In this document: positions 25,118 to 32,729 of the stretch, one piece after another
Position numbering within the stretch: the stretch's first letter is position 1
Layout: each line of letters opens with the position of its first letter
Origin: Marinobacter sp. F4218
Lineage (GTDB): Bacteria; Pseudomonadota; Gammaproteobacteria; Pseudomonadales; Oleiphilaceae
DNA length: 64,000 nucleotides
Assembly (NCBI RefSeq): GCF_019443085.1
Contig: NZ_JAHZIL010000003.1
Location: 1,922,001 to 1,986,000 of the forward strand
Direction: 5' to 3'
Notes under the pieces: generated by a model
Seen by the model: only the letters and a program-made list of their open reading frames with translations
What the model was told of the DNA's origin: nothing
Databases searched by the model: none
Made by a program: the position numbers and the translations under genes

Positions 25118-25870
25118 TTAGGGGGACGTGATGTCGGTGCCGAACCATTCCTCGGAAATTTCACGCAACGTGCCTTTTTCTCGAAGCGCGCTCAGGGCTG
25201 CATTTACTTCGTCCCGCAGGGCCCGGCCTTCCTCGGTGTCCTTGAACGGGTAGGCGTTGGTGATCTGGGAGAAGGTGGGGCCGGCCAATTCCAGCGGCAG
25301 GGGTTTTTCCTTGATGATCTGGCTGGCGCTGACCCGGTCCATCACAAAGGCGTCGACGCGGCCCAGCGCGGTATCCCGCTCGATATTGCTGTCGTAGGTC
25401 TTGATATCGATCTCGTCGGCATAGGGTAAATCGCGCAGCAGGGCCTCGAAATTGGAGCCGAGGTTCACCGCCACGGTCTTGCCCTTCAGGTCCTCGACTC
25501 CTTCGATCTCGGTATTGCCGGCCTTGGTGACCACCTGTGCGCCGTCGTAGACGTACGGCTCACTGAAGATGTACGCCTTCTGGCGCTCCTCGGTGATGGT
25601 GATCTGGTTGGCCACGGTATCAATCCGCCCCGCGCCGAGCATGCCGAACAGGCCCGAGAAGGCCGCGGTCTTGTACTCCACCTCGCGACCCATCTCTTTG
25701 GCCACAGCATTCATAACGTCGACTTCGAATCCCTTCAAAGTGTCCTGCTCAACGAAGGTGAACGGGAAATACTGGCCGGACATGCCGACCCGGATTGTGT
25801 CGTCCTGGGCCAGGAGCGGGGTCGCGACCAAAGACAGTACTAACAGTGTGGTTGCTAACAGGGTTTTCAT
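25118..25870 (-). CDS. Periplasmic amino-acid-binding protein (cystine-type)
   Basis: A 250-residue solute-binding protein with a signal peptide (MKTLLATTLLVLSLVATPLLA). The family 3 motif GFEVDVMNAVAKEMG is near residue 45, followed by SGLFGMLGAGRIDTVANQITITEERQKAYIFSEPY and the closing EEWFGTDIT. These features resemble E. coli FliY/TcyJ more than glutamine or arginine binders, so L-cystine is my best guess for the substrate. First gene of the operon; GGAAGGA lies just before the ATG. Confidence 0.88.
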   Translation of the reverse strand: MKTLLATTLLVLSLVATPLLAQDDTIRVGMSGQYFPFTFVEQDTLKGFEVDVMNAVAKEMGREVEYKTAAFSGLFGMLGAGRIDTVANQITITEERQKAYIFSEPYVYDGAQVVTKAGNTEIEGVEDLKGKTVAVNLGSNFEALLRDLPYADEIDIKTYDSNIERDTALGRVDAFVMDRVSASQIIKEKPLPLELAGPTFSQITNAYPFKDTEEGRALRDEVNAALSALREKGTLREISEEWFGTDITSP

Positions 25871-26200
25871 GGTCAGGTCCTTCCGGGTTGTTGCCGTGCT
25901 TTCGTCAGCGACGGTGGCACGGACTGATGACTTGGAGAGCCGGGATCAAAAAACTGCGCCGATTCTAACAACCTTCGCCGGCTCATCCGATACGGGCTTA
26001 CCTTAAGACGTCGGCCGCCCTCGGGTTAAGCCGGGTATTACTCGGGCGCGTCTTAAATGACAACTCCCTATACTTTAGCGGACCTGTCCTCAGAGTCACC
26101 AGATCTGTGCCGGATGTAACAAGCGAGTACCCGCAGTGTCTAAGGGTTGGTTGCGTGTTTACTGCGCAAAAAACGAAACGAGGTTGAAGGGGTGCCAGCC
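25871..26200. other. 330-base intergenic region
   Basis: No convincing gene on either strand. It separates the divergent ABC-transporter operon from the DUF3179 gene and contains the promoter-like pair at 26115-26140. Nothing else is recognised. Confidence 0.6.
26115..26143 (+). promoter_or_regulatory. Putative ECF-sigma promoter upstream of the DUF3179 gene
   Basis: TGTAAC (26115-26120) and GTCTAA (26138-26143) are separated by exactly 17 bases. The same TGTAAY-N17-GTC arrangement precedes the cytochrome operon and the VTT-flavoprotein operon. It lies about 60 bases before the chosen start. Confidence 0.6.
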
Positions 26201-27169
26201 ATGGGCACACTCACTTGTAGCATCCGAAGGGCGCGAAATTGGCAGCTGAGTTGTTGGCTGGGAGTGTGTCTGTTGCTGGGCTCCGCCGGGGGGCACGCCC
26301 AGCAGAAGAACGGTTTTGACCTCCAGTCCGCGCTAATTCCAGCGGAACAGATCCTGCGGGGTGGCCCGCCCCGGGACGGAATTCCGGCGATCCGGGAGCC
26401 CAAGTTCGAACGCCCGGATAGCACACAGCCCTGGCAGCCGGATGACCTGATGTTGACCTGGGACGGTGACGGTGAGAGTCGGGCCTTTCCGGTGGGTATT
26501 CTGAACTGGCACGAAATCGTCAATGTACAGCTGCCTGACCAATCGCTGCTGATCACTTTCTGCCCCCTGTGTGGATCAGGCATCGGATTTGATCCGGTCG
26601 TTGACGGTCGGGAACTGAGTTTCGGTGTTTCGGGCCTGCTCTATAACAGCGATTTGCTGATGTATGACCACCAAACGGAGTCGCTCTGGTCGCAGATCGA
26701 GGGGCGGGCAGTCTCCGGCCCCTTGGCCGGTAAATCACTGGAGCGGGTGCCGGTGCGTCACGAGTTGTGGCAACAGTGGCGCGACCGGGTTGGTGACCGG
26801 GCGAGGGTGTTGTCGACCGACACCGGCCACCGTCGCAATTACCGGCAGTCCCCATATGGCAACTATGATCAGTCGGAGCGGCTTCACTTCCCGGTATCCA
26901 AGACCAGCCGCAAGTATCATCCGAAGACCTGGGTGCTGGGCTGGAGTCACAACGGCGAGGCAAAGGTATGGCCTTTTCCCGAGTTGGCCAGGCACGAAGG
27001 AGCACTCAGGGATGAGGTTGGAGGGAAGGCCGTAACTGTCCATTATGACCCGGACGTCCCATCAGCGGAGCTTCGGGATGAGAACGGCGCACTGCTGCCG
27101 GCAACCCGGGCGTTCTGGTTCGCCTGGTACACCTTTCACCCGGATACGCTAATTTTCGAGAGCAATTAA
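26201..27169 (+). CDS. DUF3179-domain exported protein
   Basis: A 322-residue protein with an N-terminal signal-like hydrophobic stretch (SCWLGVCLLLGSAGGHA, ~residues 17-34). The DUF3179 signature is unmistakable: LLITFCPLCGSGIGFD (~125) and FGVSGLLYNSDLLMYDHQTESLWSQIEGRAVSGPLAG (~150). The conserved Cys pair (CPLC) suggests metal or thiol chemistry; the family has no assigned function that I know. ATG at 26201 is chosen because AAGGGG lies upstream; a TTG at 26147 would extend it by 18 residues. First member of the ECF-linked cluster. Confidence 0.88.
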   Translation: MGTLTCSIRRARNWQLSCWLGVCLLLGSAGGHAQQKNGFDLQSALIPAEQILRGGPPRDGIPAIREPKFERPDSTQPWQPDDLMLTWDGDGESRAFPVGILNWHEIVNVQLPDQSLLITFCPLCGSGIGFDPVVDGRELSFGVSGLLYNSDLLMYDHQTESLWSQIEGRAVSGPLAGKSLERVPVRHELWQQWRDRVGDRARVLSTDTGHRRNYRQSPYGNYDQSERLHFPVSKTSRKYHPKTWVLGWSHNGEAKVWPFPELARHEGALRDEVGGKAVTVHYDPDVPSAELRDENGALLPATRAFWFAWYTFHPDTLIFESN

Positions 27170-27182
27170 TTTCAGCAATTGC

Positions 27183-27210
27183 TGTAATAGTTGCATAAGT
27201 CATGTGTCTC
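27183..27210 (+). promoter_or_regulatory. Putative ECF-sigma promoter upstream of the cytochrome gene
   Basis: TGTAAT (27183-27188), 17 bases, GTCTC (27206-27210). Spacing is identical to the sites at 26115 and 29356. About 75 bases before the cytochrome start. Confidence 0.58.
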
Positions 27211-27285
27211 TTGAGTGGCCGCCTGAAAAGGCGGTTGCGGACCCTAAGGGTTCCCTCACTAACTCTGTGATCAGGGAGAGAGGTC

Positions 27286-27966
27286 ATGACTACAATCCAT
27301 CCACTTCGACAAGCCATTCGCACGAGCCATGATCACCGACGTACCACTTGGTGGTCGGCAGTTCTGATGACCGCGATGCTGGCTGGCCCTGGCGGGGCGG
27401 CAGCGGCCTGCGGCCCCTGTTCGCCCTGCAAGGGTAAATGCGGCGCCACCCAACAGTGCAAGGCCAAGTGCAACCCGTGCAGCGGCAAGAACCCATGCAG
27501 TGGTAAAAATCCGTGTGCGGCCAAGAATCCATGCGCTACCAAGAACCCCTGCGCTACGAAAAGCTGCAACTCGTGCGCCGCGACCGGCCAGTGCGCCGCC
27601 AAGCCCAATCCCTGTGCCGCCAAGCGGGTGACCCGACCGGCCGGTTACCAGCCGTACGAGGGCAATCCCTGTGCGCTAGTGGCCACCGGTGAGAAACTGT
27701 TCAACGATACCTCGCTGAGCAGCAATGGCCTGTCCTGCTCCAGTTGCCACAACGACGGCGCGGGCTACAAGGCCACTTTCGCCGATGCCTATCCGCACTC
27801 CGTGGCCATGGCCCAAAACATATTCGGCATGGAGTCCGTGCACATGGATGAAATGGTCCAGGTCTGCATGGTGCAGCCCATGGCGGATGAGCCGCTCCCG
27901 TGGGACAGTGAGGAGCTGGCGGCACTGACGGCTTACATGCTGAAGGTCCAGGAGCAATGGCAATGA
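27286..27966 (+). CDS. Periplasmic c-type cytochrome with Cys-Pro-rich repeat domain
   Basis: A 226-residue exported protein. After a long N-region signal peptide (hydrophobic ~23-40) comes a low-complexity domain (residues 42-110) with 15 cysteines, built largely of the hexapeptide K-N-P-C-x-x. A cytochrome c domain follows, with a single heme motif CSSCH at 151-155 and candidate Met ligands near the PMADEPLPW segment. The Cys-rich part resembles metal-binding or thiol-rich linkers; I know of no defined function. GAGAGAGG precedes the ATG. The stop overlaps the next start by 4 bases. Confidence 0.85.
   Translation: MTTIHPLRQAIRTSHDHRRTTWWSAVLMTAMLAGPGGAAAACGPCSPCKGKCGATQQCKAKCNPCSGKNPCSGKNPCAAKNPCATKNPCATKSCNSCAATGQCAAKPNPCAAKRVTRPAGYQPYEGNPCALVATGEKLFNDTSLSSNGLSCSSCHNDGAGYKATFADAYPHSVAMAQNIFGMESVHMDEMVQVCMVQPMADEPLPWDSEELAALTAYMLKVQEQWQ
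27487..27558 (+). repeat. Four in-frame 18-base units encoding KNPCxx
   Basis: Residues 68-91 of the cytochrome are four tandem K-N-P-C-(S/A)-(G/A/T) hexapeptides. Codons vary between units (AAC/AAT, CCA/CCG/CCC), so the protein repeat is conserved beyond recent duplication. Confidence 0.8.
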
Positions 27967-28328
27967 CCGAGCTTCGCATACCAGACCTGAAGACGCTGGG
28001 TGAACCCTGCATTCGCGCCAGCCTTGAGGCCGTGGCCGAGATCCGCGAATGCTACCGGGTGTTGAAAAAGGGTGACCTGAATATCGTCGGCGAAGTGCTT
28101 CGCGGGCAAGGGCCTTTTTACGAGCTGGATCACTACCCGAAAGACGACGTTTTCGACGCCTCCACGGGCTCGCAGTACTATTACCACGCGCACCGCAGTG
28201 ACCATCCGGAACACGGGCATTTTCACCTGTTCCTGCGGGATGCTGCCCTGCCGGAGCTGGCGGCGCCTAGTCGTCCTGCTGCGGCCGTTGCTAGCGGTCG
28301 CGCAGAGCTTCGGATACCCGGTCACTGA
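27963..28328 (+). CDS. Short conserved protein resembling DUF6969, possibly C-terminally truncated
   Basis: A 121-residue soluble protein translationally coupled to the cytochrome (ATGA overlap at 27963-27966). Recognisable features are an N-terminal helical segment (ASLEAVAEIRECYRVLKKGDLNIVGEVLRG) and a His-rich motif QYYYHAHRSDHPEHGHFHLFLR (~residues 74-95), which could bind metal. From memory this resembles DUF6969 proteins found beside cytochromes, but I recall those as longer. The C-terminal ~25 residues are Ala/Pro-rich and overlap the convergent anti-sigma gene by 38 bases. Confidence 0.6.
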   Translation: MTELRIPDLKTLGEPCIRASLEAVAEIRECYRVLKKGDLNIVGEVLRGQGPFYELDHYPKDDVFDASTGSQYYYHAHRSDHPEHGHFHLFLRDAALPELAAPSRPAAAVASGRAELRIPGH

Positions 28329-28527
28329 TTCGGTCGATAACCGCCGGGTCTACCCGGGCGGATGAGTGCGCCCGCATCAGCTCGGTACTCGCGCGCAGAT
28401 TGCCAATGAACGACCGGCAGTGCCTGCACATCATCAGGTGCATTTTCACGGACAGGTTCCGACCGGCGCTGAGTTCCCCGTCTATGTAGTCACTGGCAAT
28501 GCCAGCCAGTTCGCGACACATTAGCAT
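28291..28527 (-). CDS. Zinc-finger anti-sigma factor (zf-HC2)
   Basis: A 78-residue soluble anti-sigma factor. Cys4 with His30, Cys34 and Cys37 forms the zf-HC2 pattern (H-x3-C-x2-C in MHLMMCRHC). There is no transmembrane segment, so it probably senses a cytoplasmic redox or metal signal. It overlaps the 3' end of the ECF sigma gene by 7 bases, the usual layout for a sigma/anti-sigma pair. It is convergent with the DUF6969-like gene. Confidence 0.86.
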   Translation of the reverse strand: MLMCRELAGIASDYIDGELSAGRNLSVKMHLMMCRHCRSFIGNLRASTELMRAHSSARVDPAVIDRISDRVSEALRDR

Positions 28528-29138
28528 TCGCCGGTCTCCTGAAAGGTTTCCACCATCAATAGGATTTTCTGCCGAGCGCGGTGAAGCATCACACGCAGGT
28601 TAGAGGCGCTGACGTCGAGAATGTTACAGACGTCCTCGGATTTATGCTGGTGAGCCTCGTACAGAATCAGCGCCGAGCGCTGGGTTTCCGGCAGGTGACT
28701 CAGGTGTTTGTCGAGACAGTCACTCAGGGCCTCGTTTTCCATCAGAGCGTCAGCGGATTCGTCGAAGCGCAGCTTCGGGGGCGAGGCCCAACGACCTGAG
28801 GTATTGAATCGGCTGGCCAGTTCCGGATCGAGGCGCTCGGAAAAGTCGGTGGGGATTTCCCGTTGGCTGGATCGCAGTTTGTTTTTGCATCGGTTGGCGA
28901 CAATTCGATGCAACCAGGTTTTCAGACCGGAGCGCCCTTCAAATTTCTGGATGGCATCGATAACGGAAACCCAGCAATCCTGAACGATTTCTTCAGCGCT
29001 GCTTGCATCCAGATAGTATCGGGCCACCGCGAGCATGCCAGGGCTGAAGTGCGAGACTGCCCGGGCGTACGCCGACGACTCGCCGCGTTTCAAGGCTTCA
29101 ACCAGGCTGCTTTCGTCAAGGTCTGTTTGTTGAATCAC
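28521..29138 (-). CDS. ECF-type RNA polymerase sigma factor
   Basis: A 205-residue sigma factor with only regions 2 and 4. Region 2 is at ~25-90 (MLAVARYYLDASSAEEIVQDCWVSVIDAIQKFEGRSGLKTWLHRIVANRCKNKLR), a linker at ~95-135, and region 4 at ~140-195 (LSHLPETQRSALILYEAHQHKSEDVCNILDVSASNLRVMLHRARQKI). It is coupled to the zf-HC2 anti-sigma gene. Its location between the DUF3179/cytochrome units and the VTT-flavoprotein operon, with shared promoter-like motifs, suggests it drives all of them. Confidence 0.9.
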   Translation of the reverse strand: MIQQTDLDESSLVEALKRGESSAYARAVSHFSPGMLAVARYYLDASSAEEIVQDCWVSVIDAIQKFEGRSGLKTWLHRIVANRCKNKLRSSQREIPTDFSERLDPELASRFNTSGRWASPPKLRFDESADALMENEALSDCLDKHLSHLPETQRSALILYEAHQHKSEDVCNILDVSASNLRVMLHRARQKILLMVETFQETGEC

Positions 29139-29258
29139 GCGTACTTACTCTGTCGGTCGTTGGTCCCGGCCCCTGGTCAGTACAAGAGAGCCGCGGTTCC
29201 CGGAACCGGAATAAAAACGGAAGATTGTCTGCAAGTTTAGGACATGTCAGGTGTTTTT

Positions 29259-29284
29259 GACGGGATTGTTATGAATTTGTGACC
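29259..29284 (-). promoter_or_regulatory. Putative autoregulatory ECF promoter of the sigma gene
   Basis: On the minus strand GGTCAC (29284-29279) is followed after 17 bases by GTC (29261-29259). The -10-like part and spacing match the three forward sites; the -35-like part differs (GTCAC for GTAAC). It would give a leader of about 110 bases. Confidence 0.45.
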
Positions 29285-29355
29285 TCTTTGGGCAGAAAAC
29301 CACGTACCCTTCGAAAAGGATGCTGCCGTCAGTGCCGAGGATTTTTGACGGCATC

Positions 29356-29384
29356 TGTAACAACGGAAACGTTATTGAGTCAGT
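29356..29384 (+). promoter_or_regulatory. Putative ECF-sigma promoter of the VTT-flavoprotein operon
   Basis: TGTAAC (29356-29361), 17 bases, GTCAGT (29379-29384), ending about 32 bases before the start codon. Shares spacing with the sites at 26115 and 27183. Confidence 0.6.
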
Positions 29385-29416
29385 GATGCAACCAATCAAC
29401 GACGCGGGATAAAGTG

Positions 29417-31606
29417 ATGAACCGGAAAAAGTGGCTGATGATACTGGCGATTCTGGTGGTGGTGATTGCCTTCTGGAGCAGCGGTGCCCACGACTATCTC
29501 ACCCTCGAATCCCTCAAAGCCCACCAGCAGAGCCTGGACGCCTGGATTGCCGGTAATGTCTGGCTGGCGGTGGGCGGCTACATGCTGGTTTATATCCTGG
29601 TCACTGCATTATCACTTCCCGGCGCCACCATCATGACCCTGGCCGGCGGTGCTTTCTTTGGCAATCTCTACGGTCTCGCCGCGGTGTCAGTTGCTTCCAC
29701 GATCGGTGCCTCCATTGCCTTTCTGGTGGCCCGTTTTCTGGCGCGCGACAGCCTTCGGGAAAAATACGCTGCCACCGTCGCCCGGATGGACCGGGGCATT
29801 GCAAAGGATGGCGCCTTCTATCTGGCCACGCTTCGCCTGGTCCCGGTTTTCCCGTTCTTCCTGATCAATATTGCCATGGGGCTGACCGGCATGAAGTTGC
29901 GCACCTATGCCCTGATCAGTTGGATAGCAATGCTTCCCGGCACCTTTGTGTACGTCAACGCGGGTACCCAGTTGGCTCAGATTGAATCCACCGGCGACAT
30001 CGTTTCCGCCGATCTCTTGCTGTCATTTGCCCTGCTCGGCCTGTTCCCCCTGATAGCCAAGTTCGTGGTTGGGTTCATCCGCCGTCGCCGGGTATATGCC
30101 GGCTGGAGGAAGCCGGAATCGTTTGATTACAATCTGCTGGTGATTGGCGGTGGCTCCGCCGGTCTGGTGTCTGCCTACATTGCGGCGGCGGTCAAGGCCA
30201 AAGTGGCTCTGATCGAAAAACACAAGATGGGGGGCGACTGCCTCAACACCGGCTGTGTTCCCTCCAAGGCTCTGATACGCAGTGCCAAGGCGGCGGACAC
30301 CCTGCGCCACGCGGATCGCTATGGGCTGGAAGCCGTGCCGGTGAAGGGCTCGTTCAAGACGATCATGGACAGGGTCCAGAAGGTAATCGCCAAAGTCGAG
30401 CCCCACGATTCCCCGGAGCGTTACCGCAAGCTGGGGGTTGAGTGCATCTCCGGTGAAGCCAGCTTCGTATCTCCCTGGGAGCTTGAGGTAAAACACAGCG
30501 ATGGCCGCACCGAGCGCCTGACCGCCCGCAGTATCGTGGTAGCCACGGGCGGTAAACCGGCGATGCCGCCGATTCCGGGACTGAAGGAGATGGAACCGCT
30601 GAACTCCGACAACCTGTGGTCACTCGACACCCAGCCGGAACGCTTGCTGGTGCTTGGTGGAGGGCCTATCGGATCGGAACTCGCCCATGCCTTTGCGCGG
30701 CTGGGTAGCCAGGTGGTCCAGGTTGAAATGGGCGACCGGTTGCTGCCCAGGGAAGACAGCGACGTGTCGGAACTGGTGAAAAACCGCTTCGAACAGGACG
30801 GCATTGATGTGCGCCTGGGCCATGCCGCCAGGGAGTTTGTCATTGAGGACGGTGAGAAGGTGGTCTACTGCGAACATCGGGGTGAGCGGGTGCGGATTGT
30901 ATTCGATCAGGTGCTGGTGGCGGTTGGTCGGGCGGCCAATACGGACGGTCTTCATCTCGACCGGATCGGTGTGGAAACACTGCCTAATGGCACGGTCCCG
31001 GTGGATGAGGACATGAGTGTGCGCTACCCCAACGTCTTCGCCTGCGGCGATGTGGCTGGCCCCTACCAGTTTACCCATGCCGCCGCGCACCAGGCCTGGT
31101 ATGCCGCTGTGAATGGGCTGTTTGGCCAGTTCAAGCGCTTCAATGTGGATTACCGGGTCATGCCCTGGGTCACCTTTACCTCGCCGGAAGTGGCCCGGGT
31201 GGGTCTGAGTGAGGCGGAGGCCAAGGACCAGGGTGTGGCCTACGAGGTCACCCGCTACGGTCTGGATGATCTCGACCGTGCCATCGCCGAGAGCGATGAC
31301 CATGGTTTTATCAAGGTGCTGACCCCGCCGGGCAAGGACAAGATCCTGGGGGCCGTAGTGGTGGGTACCCACGCCGGTGAAATCCTGGCCGAATTTACCC
31401 TGGCCATGAAACACGGGCTGGGACTCAACAAGATTCTCGGCACCATCCATCCCTACCCGACCTGGAATGAGTCGGCCAAGTTCGCGGCTGGCGAGTGGAA
31501 GCGGGCTCATGCGCCCCAAGGGGTGCTGAAACTGCTGGAAAAACTGCACGGCTGGCGCCGTGGAAAAGACACCAATGTATCAAGGAGCGCTTATGCCCCT
31601 GACTGA
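29417..31606 (+). CDS. VTT membrane domain fused to mercuric-reductase-like flavoprotein
   Basis: A 729-residue fusion. Residues 1-~225 form a TVP38/TMEM64 (VTT) membrane domain (SLPGATIMTLAGGAFFG, ASTIGASIAFLVARFLARD). Residues ~235-700 are a class I pyridine-nucleotide disulfide oxidoreductase: FAD loop LLVIGGGSAGLVSAYIAA, redox-active CLNTGC in MGGDCLNTGCVPSKAL, NAD(P)H loop LLVLGGGPIGSELAHAF, ACGDVAGPYQF, and a C-terminal dimer domain ending with the HPYPTWNES region. The C-terminal Cys pair of MerA and its N-terminal metal-binding domain are absent, so mercury reduction is not implied. ATG 29417 is used; GTG 29414 is adjacent. Confidence 0.88.
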   Translation: MNRKKWLMILAILVVVIAFWSSGAHDYLTLESLKAHQQSLDAWIAGNVWLAVGGYMLVYILVTALSLPGATIMTLAGGAFFGNLYGLAAVSVASTIGASIAFLVARFLARDSLREKYAATVARMDRGIAKDGAFYLATLRLVPVFPFFLINIAMGLTGMKLRTYALISWIAMLPGTFVYVNAGTQLAQIESTGDIVSADLLLSFALLGLFPLIAKFVVGFIRRRRVYAGWRKPESFDYNLLVIGGGSAGLVSAYIAAAVKAKVALIEKHKMGGDCLNTGCVPSKALIRSAKAADTLRHADRYGLEAVPVKGSFKTIMDRVQKVIAKVEPHDSPERYRKLGVECISGEASFVSPWELEVKHSDGRTERLTARSIVVATGGKPAMPPIPGLKEMEPLNSDNLWSLDTQPERLLVLGGGPIGSELAHAFARLGSQVVQVEMGDRLLPREDSDVSELVKNRFEQDGIDVRLGHAAREFVIEDGEKVVYCEHRGERVRIVFDQVLVAVGRAANTDGLHLDRIGVETLPNGTVPVDEDMSVRYPNVFACGDVAGPYQFTHAAAHQAWYAAVNGLFGQFKRFNVDYRVMPWVTFTSPEVARVGLSEAEAKDQGVAYEVTRYGLDDLDRAIAESDDHGFIKVLTPPGKDKILGAVVVGTHAGEILAEFTLAMKHGLGLNKILGTIHPYPTWNESAKFAAGEWKRAHAPQGVLKLLEKLHGWRRGKDTNVSRSAYAPD

Positions 31607-32561
31607 AGTACGACCAGCCCGGAAGCGTATCCCGGCGGTGGAAATACTTGAGCCTCGTGCCTTCGACAGCTGGACCCATACCCGCCAGGGCGCCCCCCGG
31701 GGTTACATCGATGCGGACAAGCTCAAGGAGCTGTGGATTCACACCGGGACGGCGTGCAACCTGGCCTGCCCGTTCTGTCTGGAGGGTTCTCACCCCGGAG
31801 ACGGCCGTATCCCGGGCATGAAGCTGAGCGATGTGAAGCCGTTTATCCATGAAGCCCTGGACATGGGTGTCGAACAATTCTCCTTCACCGGCGGCGAGCC
31901 CTTCGTGATCCGGGATTTCGTTAACATCCTGGATTACGCCAGTCAGCGCCGGCCCTGTTTCGTGTTGACCAACGCCACCGAGCCCTTGCTCAAGCGCCGG
32001 CACCAGGTGCTGCCGTTACTGGACAACGCCTACCCGATTCATTTCCGGGTCAGTCTGGATTTCCCGGATCTCGCCCGGCACGACAGGGATCGGGGCGAGG
32101 GCAGTTTCGAGCAGGCGCTTGAGGGCGTTCGCTGGCTGCTGGAGCAGGGCTTCAAGGTGTCGATTGCCCGCCAGACCGATCCGGAGGAAATTCCGGCGGA
32201 CGTGGAGGCCGCCTTCCGGGAAATCTTCCGGGCGCGGCAGATTCCGGAGAACCTGGCGTTCACTGCGTTTCCGGATCTGGGCACGCCGGGCTCGGAAGAC
32301 GGAAGCCCGGAGATTACCGAGGCGTGCATGGAGAAGTATCCGACGCGGGAGAGTCGGGCGCACTTCATGTGTACCTATACGCGGATGCTGGTGAAGAAGG
32401 GCGATAAGGTTCGGGTGTATGCCTGCACGCTGGTGGATGATGATCCGCAGTACGATCTGGGCGGGTCGCTGGCGGAGAGCATGGATGAGCGCATTATGCT
32501 GCGGCATCACCGGTGCTTTTCCTGTTATCGGTTTGGGGCGAGTTGTTCGGCGCCCGGTTGA
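31593..32561 (+). CDS. Radical SAM protein with extra C-terminal cysteines
   Basis: A 322-residue radical SAM enzyme. The [4Fe-4S] motif C-x3-C-x2-C is Cys55, Cys59 and Cys62 (GTACNLACPFCLEG), followed by FSFTGGEPFV (SAM-binding GGE). The C-terminus has further cysteines, including Cys308, Cys311 and Cys318 in HRCFSCYRFGASC plus VYACTL, suggesting an auxiliary Fe-S cluster as in SPASM/twitch proteins. The start follows AAGGAG (31582-31587) and overlaps the upstream gene by 14 bases, so it is coupled to the VTT-flavoprotein. Substrate unknown. Confidence 0.88.
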   Translation: MPLTEVRPARKRIPAVEILEPRAFDSWTHTRQGAPRGYIDADKLKELWIHTGTACNLACPFCLEGSHPGDGRIPGMKLSDVKPFIHEALDMGVEQFSFTGGEPFVIRDFVNILDYASQRRPCFVLTNATEPLLKRRHQVLPLLDNAYPIHFRVSLDFPDLARHDRDRGEGSFEQALEGVRWLLEQGFKVSIARQTDPEEIPADVEAAFREIFRARQIPENLAFTAFPDLGTPGSEDGSPEITEACMEKYPTRESRAHFMCTYTRMLVKKGDKVRVYACTLVDDDPQYDLGGSLAESMDERIMLRHHRCFSCYRFGASCSAPG

Positions 32562-32588
32562 TTGTCGCAGCCTGCTTGTTGGGAGTTG

Positions 32589-32685
32589 GCGGCCTGCGGG
32601 GCGGGAATTAATTTCCTTGGAAAAATAACTCGCTTCGCTCAGACATATTTTTCTGGCGGAAATTAATTCCCGCCCCACAGACCGC
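32589..32685. repeat. Variable-arm palindromic repeat, copy A
   Basis: Perfect 19-bp arms at 32598-32616 and 32658-32676, extending to 28 bp with two mismatches, surround a conserved core with an inner GGAAAAA/TTTTTC stem and the word AACTCGCTTCGCTCAGACA. It follows the radical SAM gene and may end or protect that transcript. Copies B, C and D share the core but not the arm sequence. Confidence 0.85.
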
Positions 32686-32729
32686 ACGTAACGCCGTGCT
32701 GGTCGTTGGTAAAGACTTGGAATACTGAG

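Noticed and set aside
27487..27558. Short tandem repeat mistaken for a CRISPR or minisatellite
   Set aside because: The units are in-frame protein repeats of 18 bases with variable codons and no spacers.
29251..29360. Direct repeat TTTTTGACGG at about 29254 and 29342
   Set aside because: A short, AT-biased match present only twice; partly overlaps the better-supported promoter-like sites, so not treated as a separate element.
29417..31606. Mercury resistance (merA)
   Set aside because: The flavoprotein has the CLNTGC redox centre common to the whole disulfide-reductase family but lacks the MerA C-terminal Cys pair and N-terminal metal domain, and no merR/T/P genes are nearby.
32589..32685. 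Insertion-sequence remnant or MITE
   Set aside because: No target-site duplication or transposase remnant is visible and arm sequences differ between copies, unlike MITE terminal repeats.
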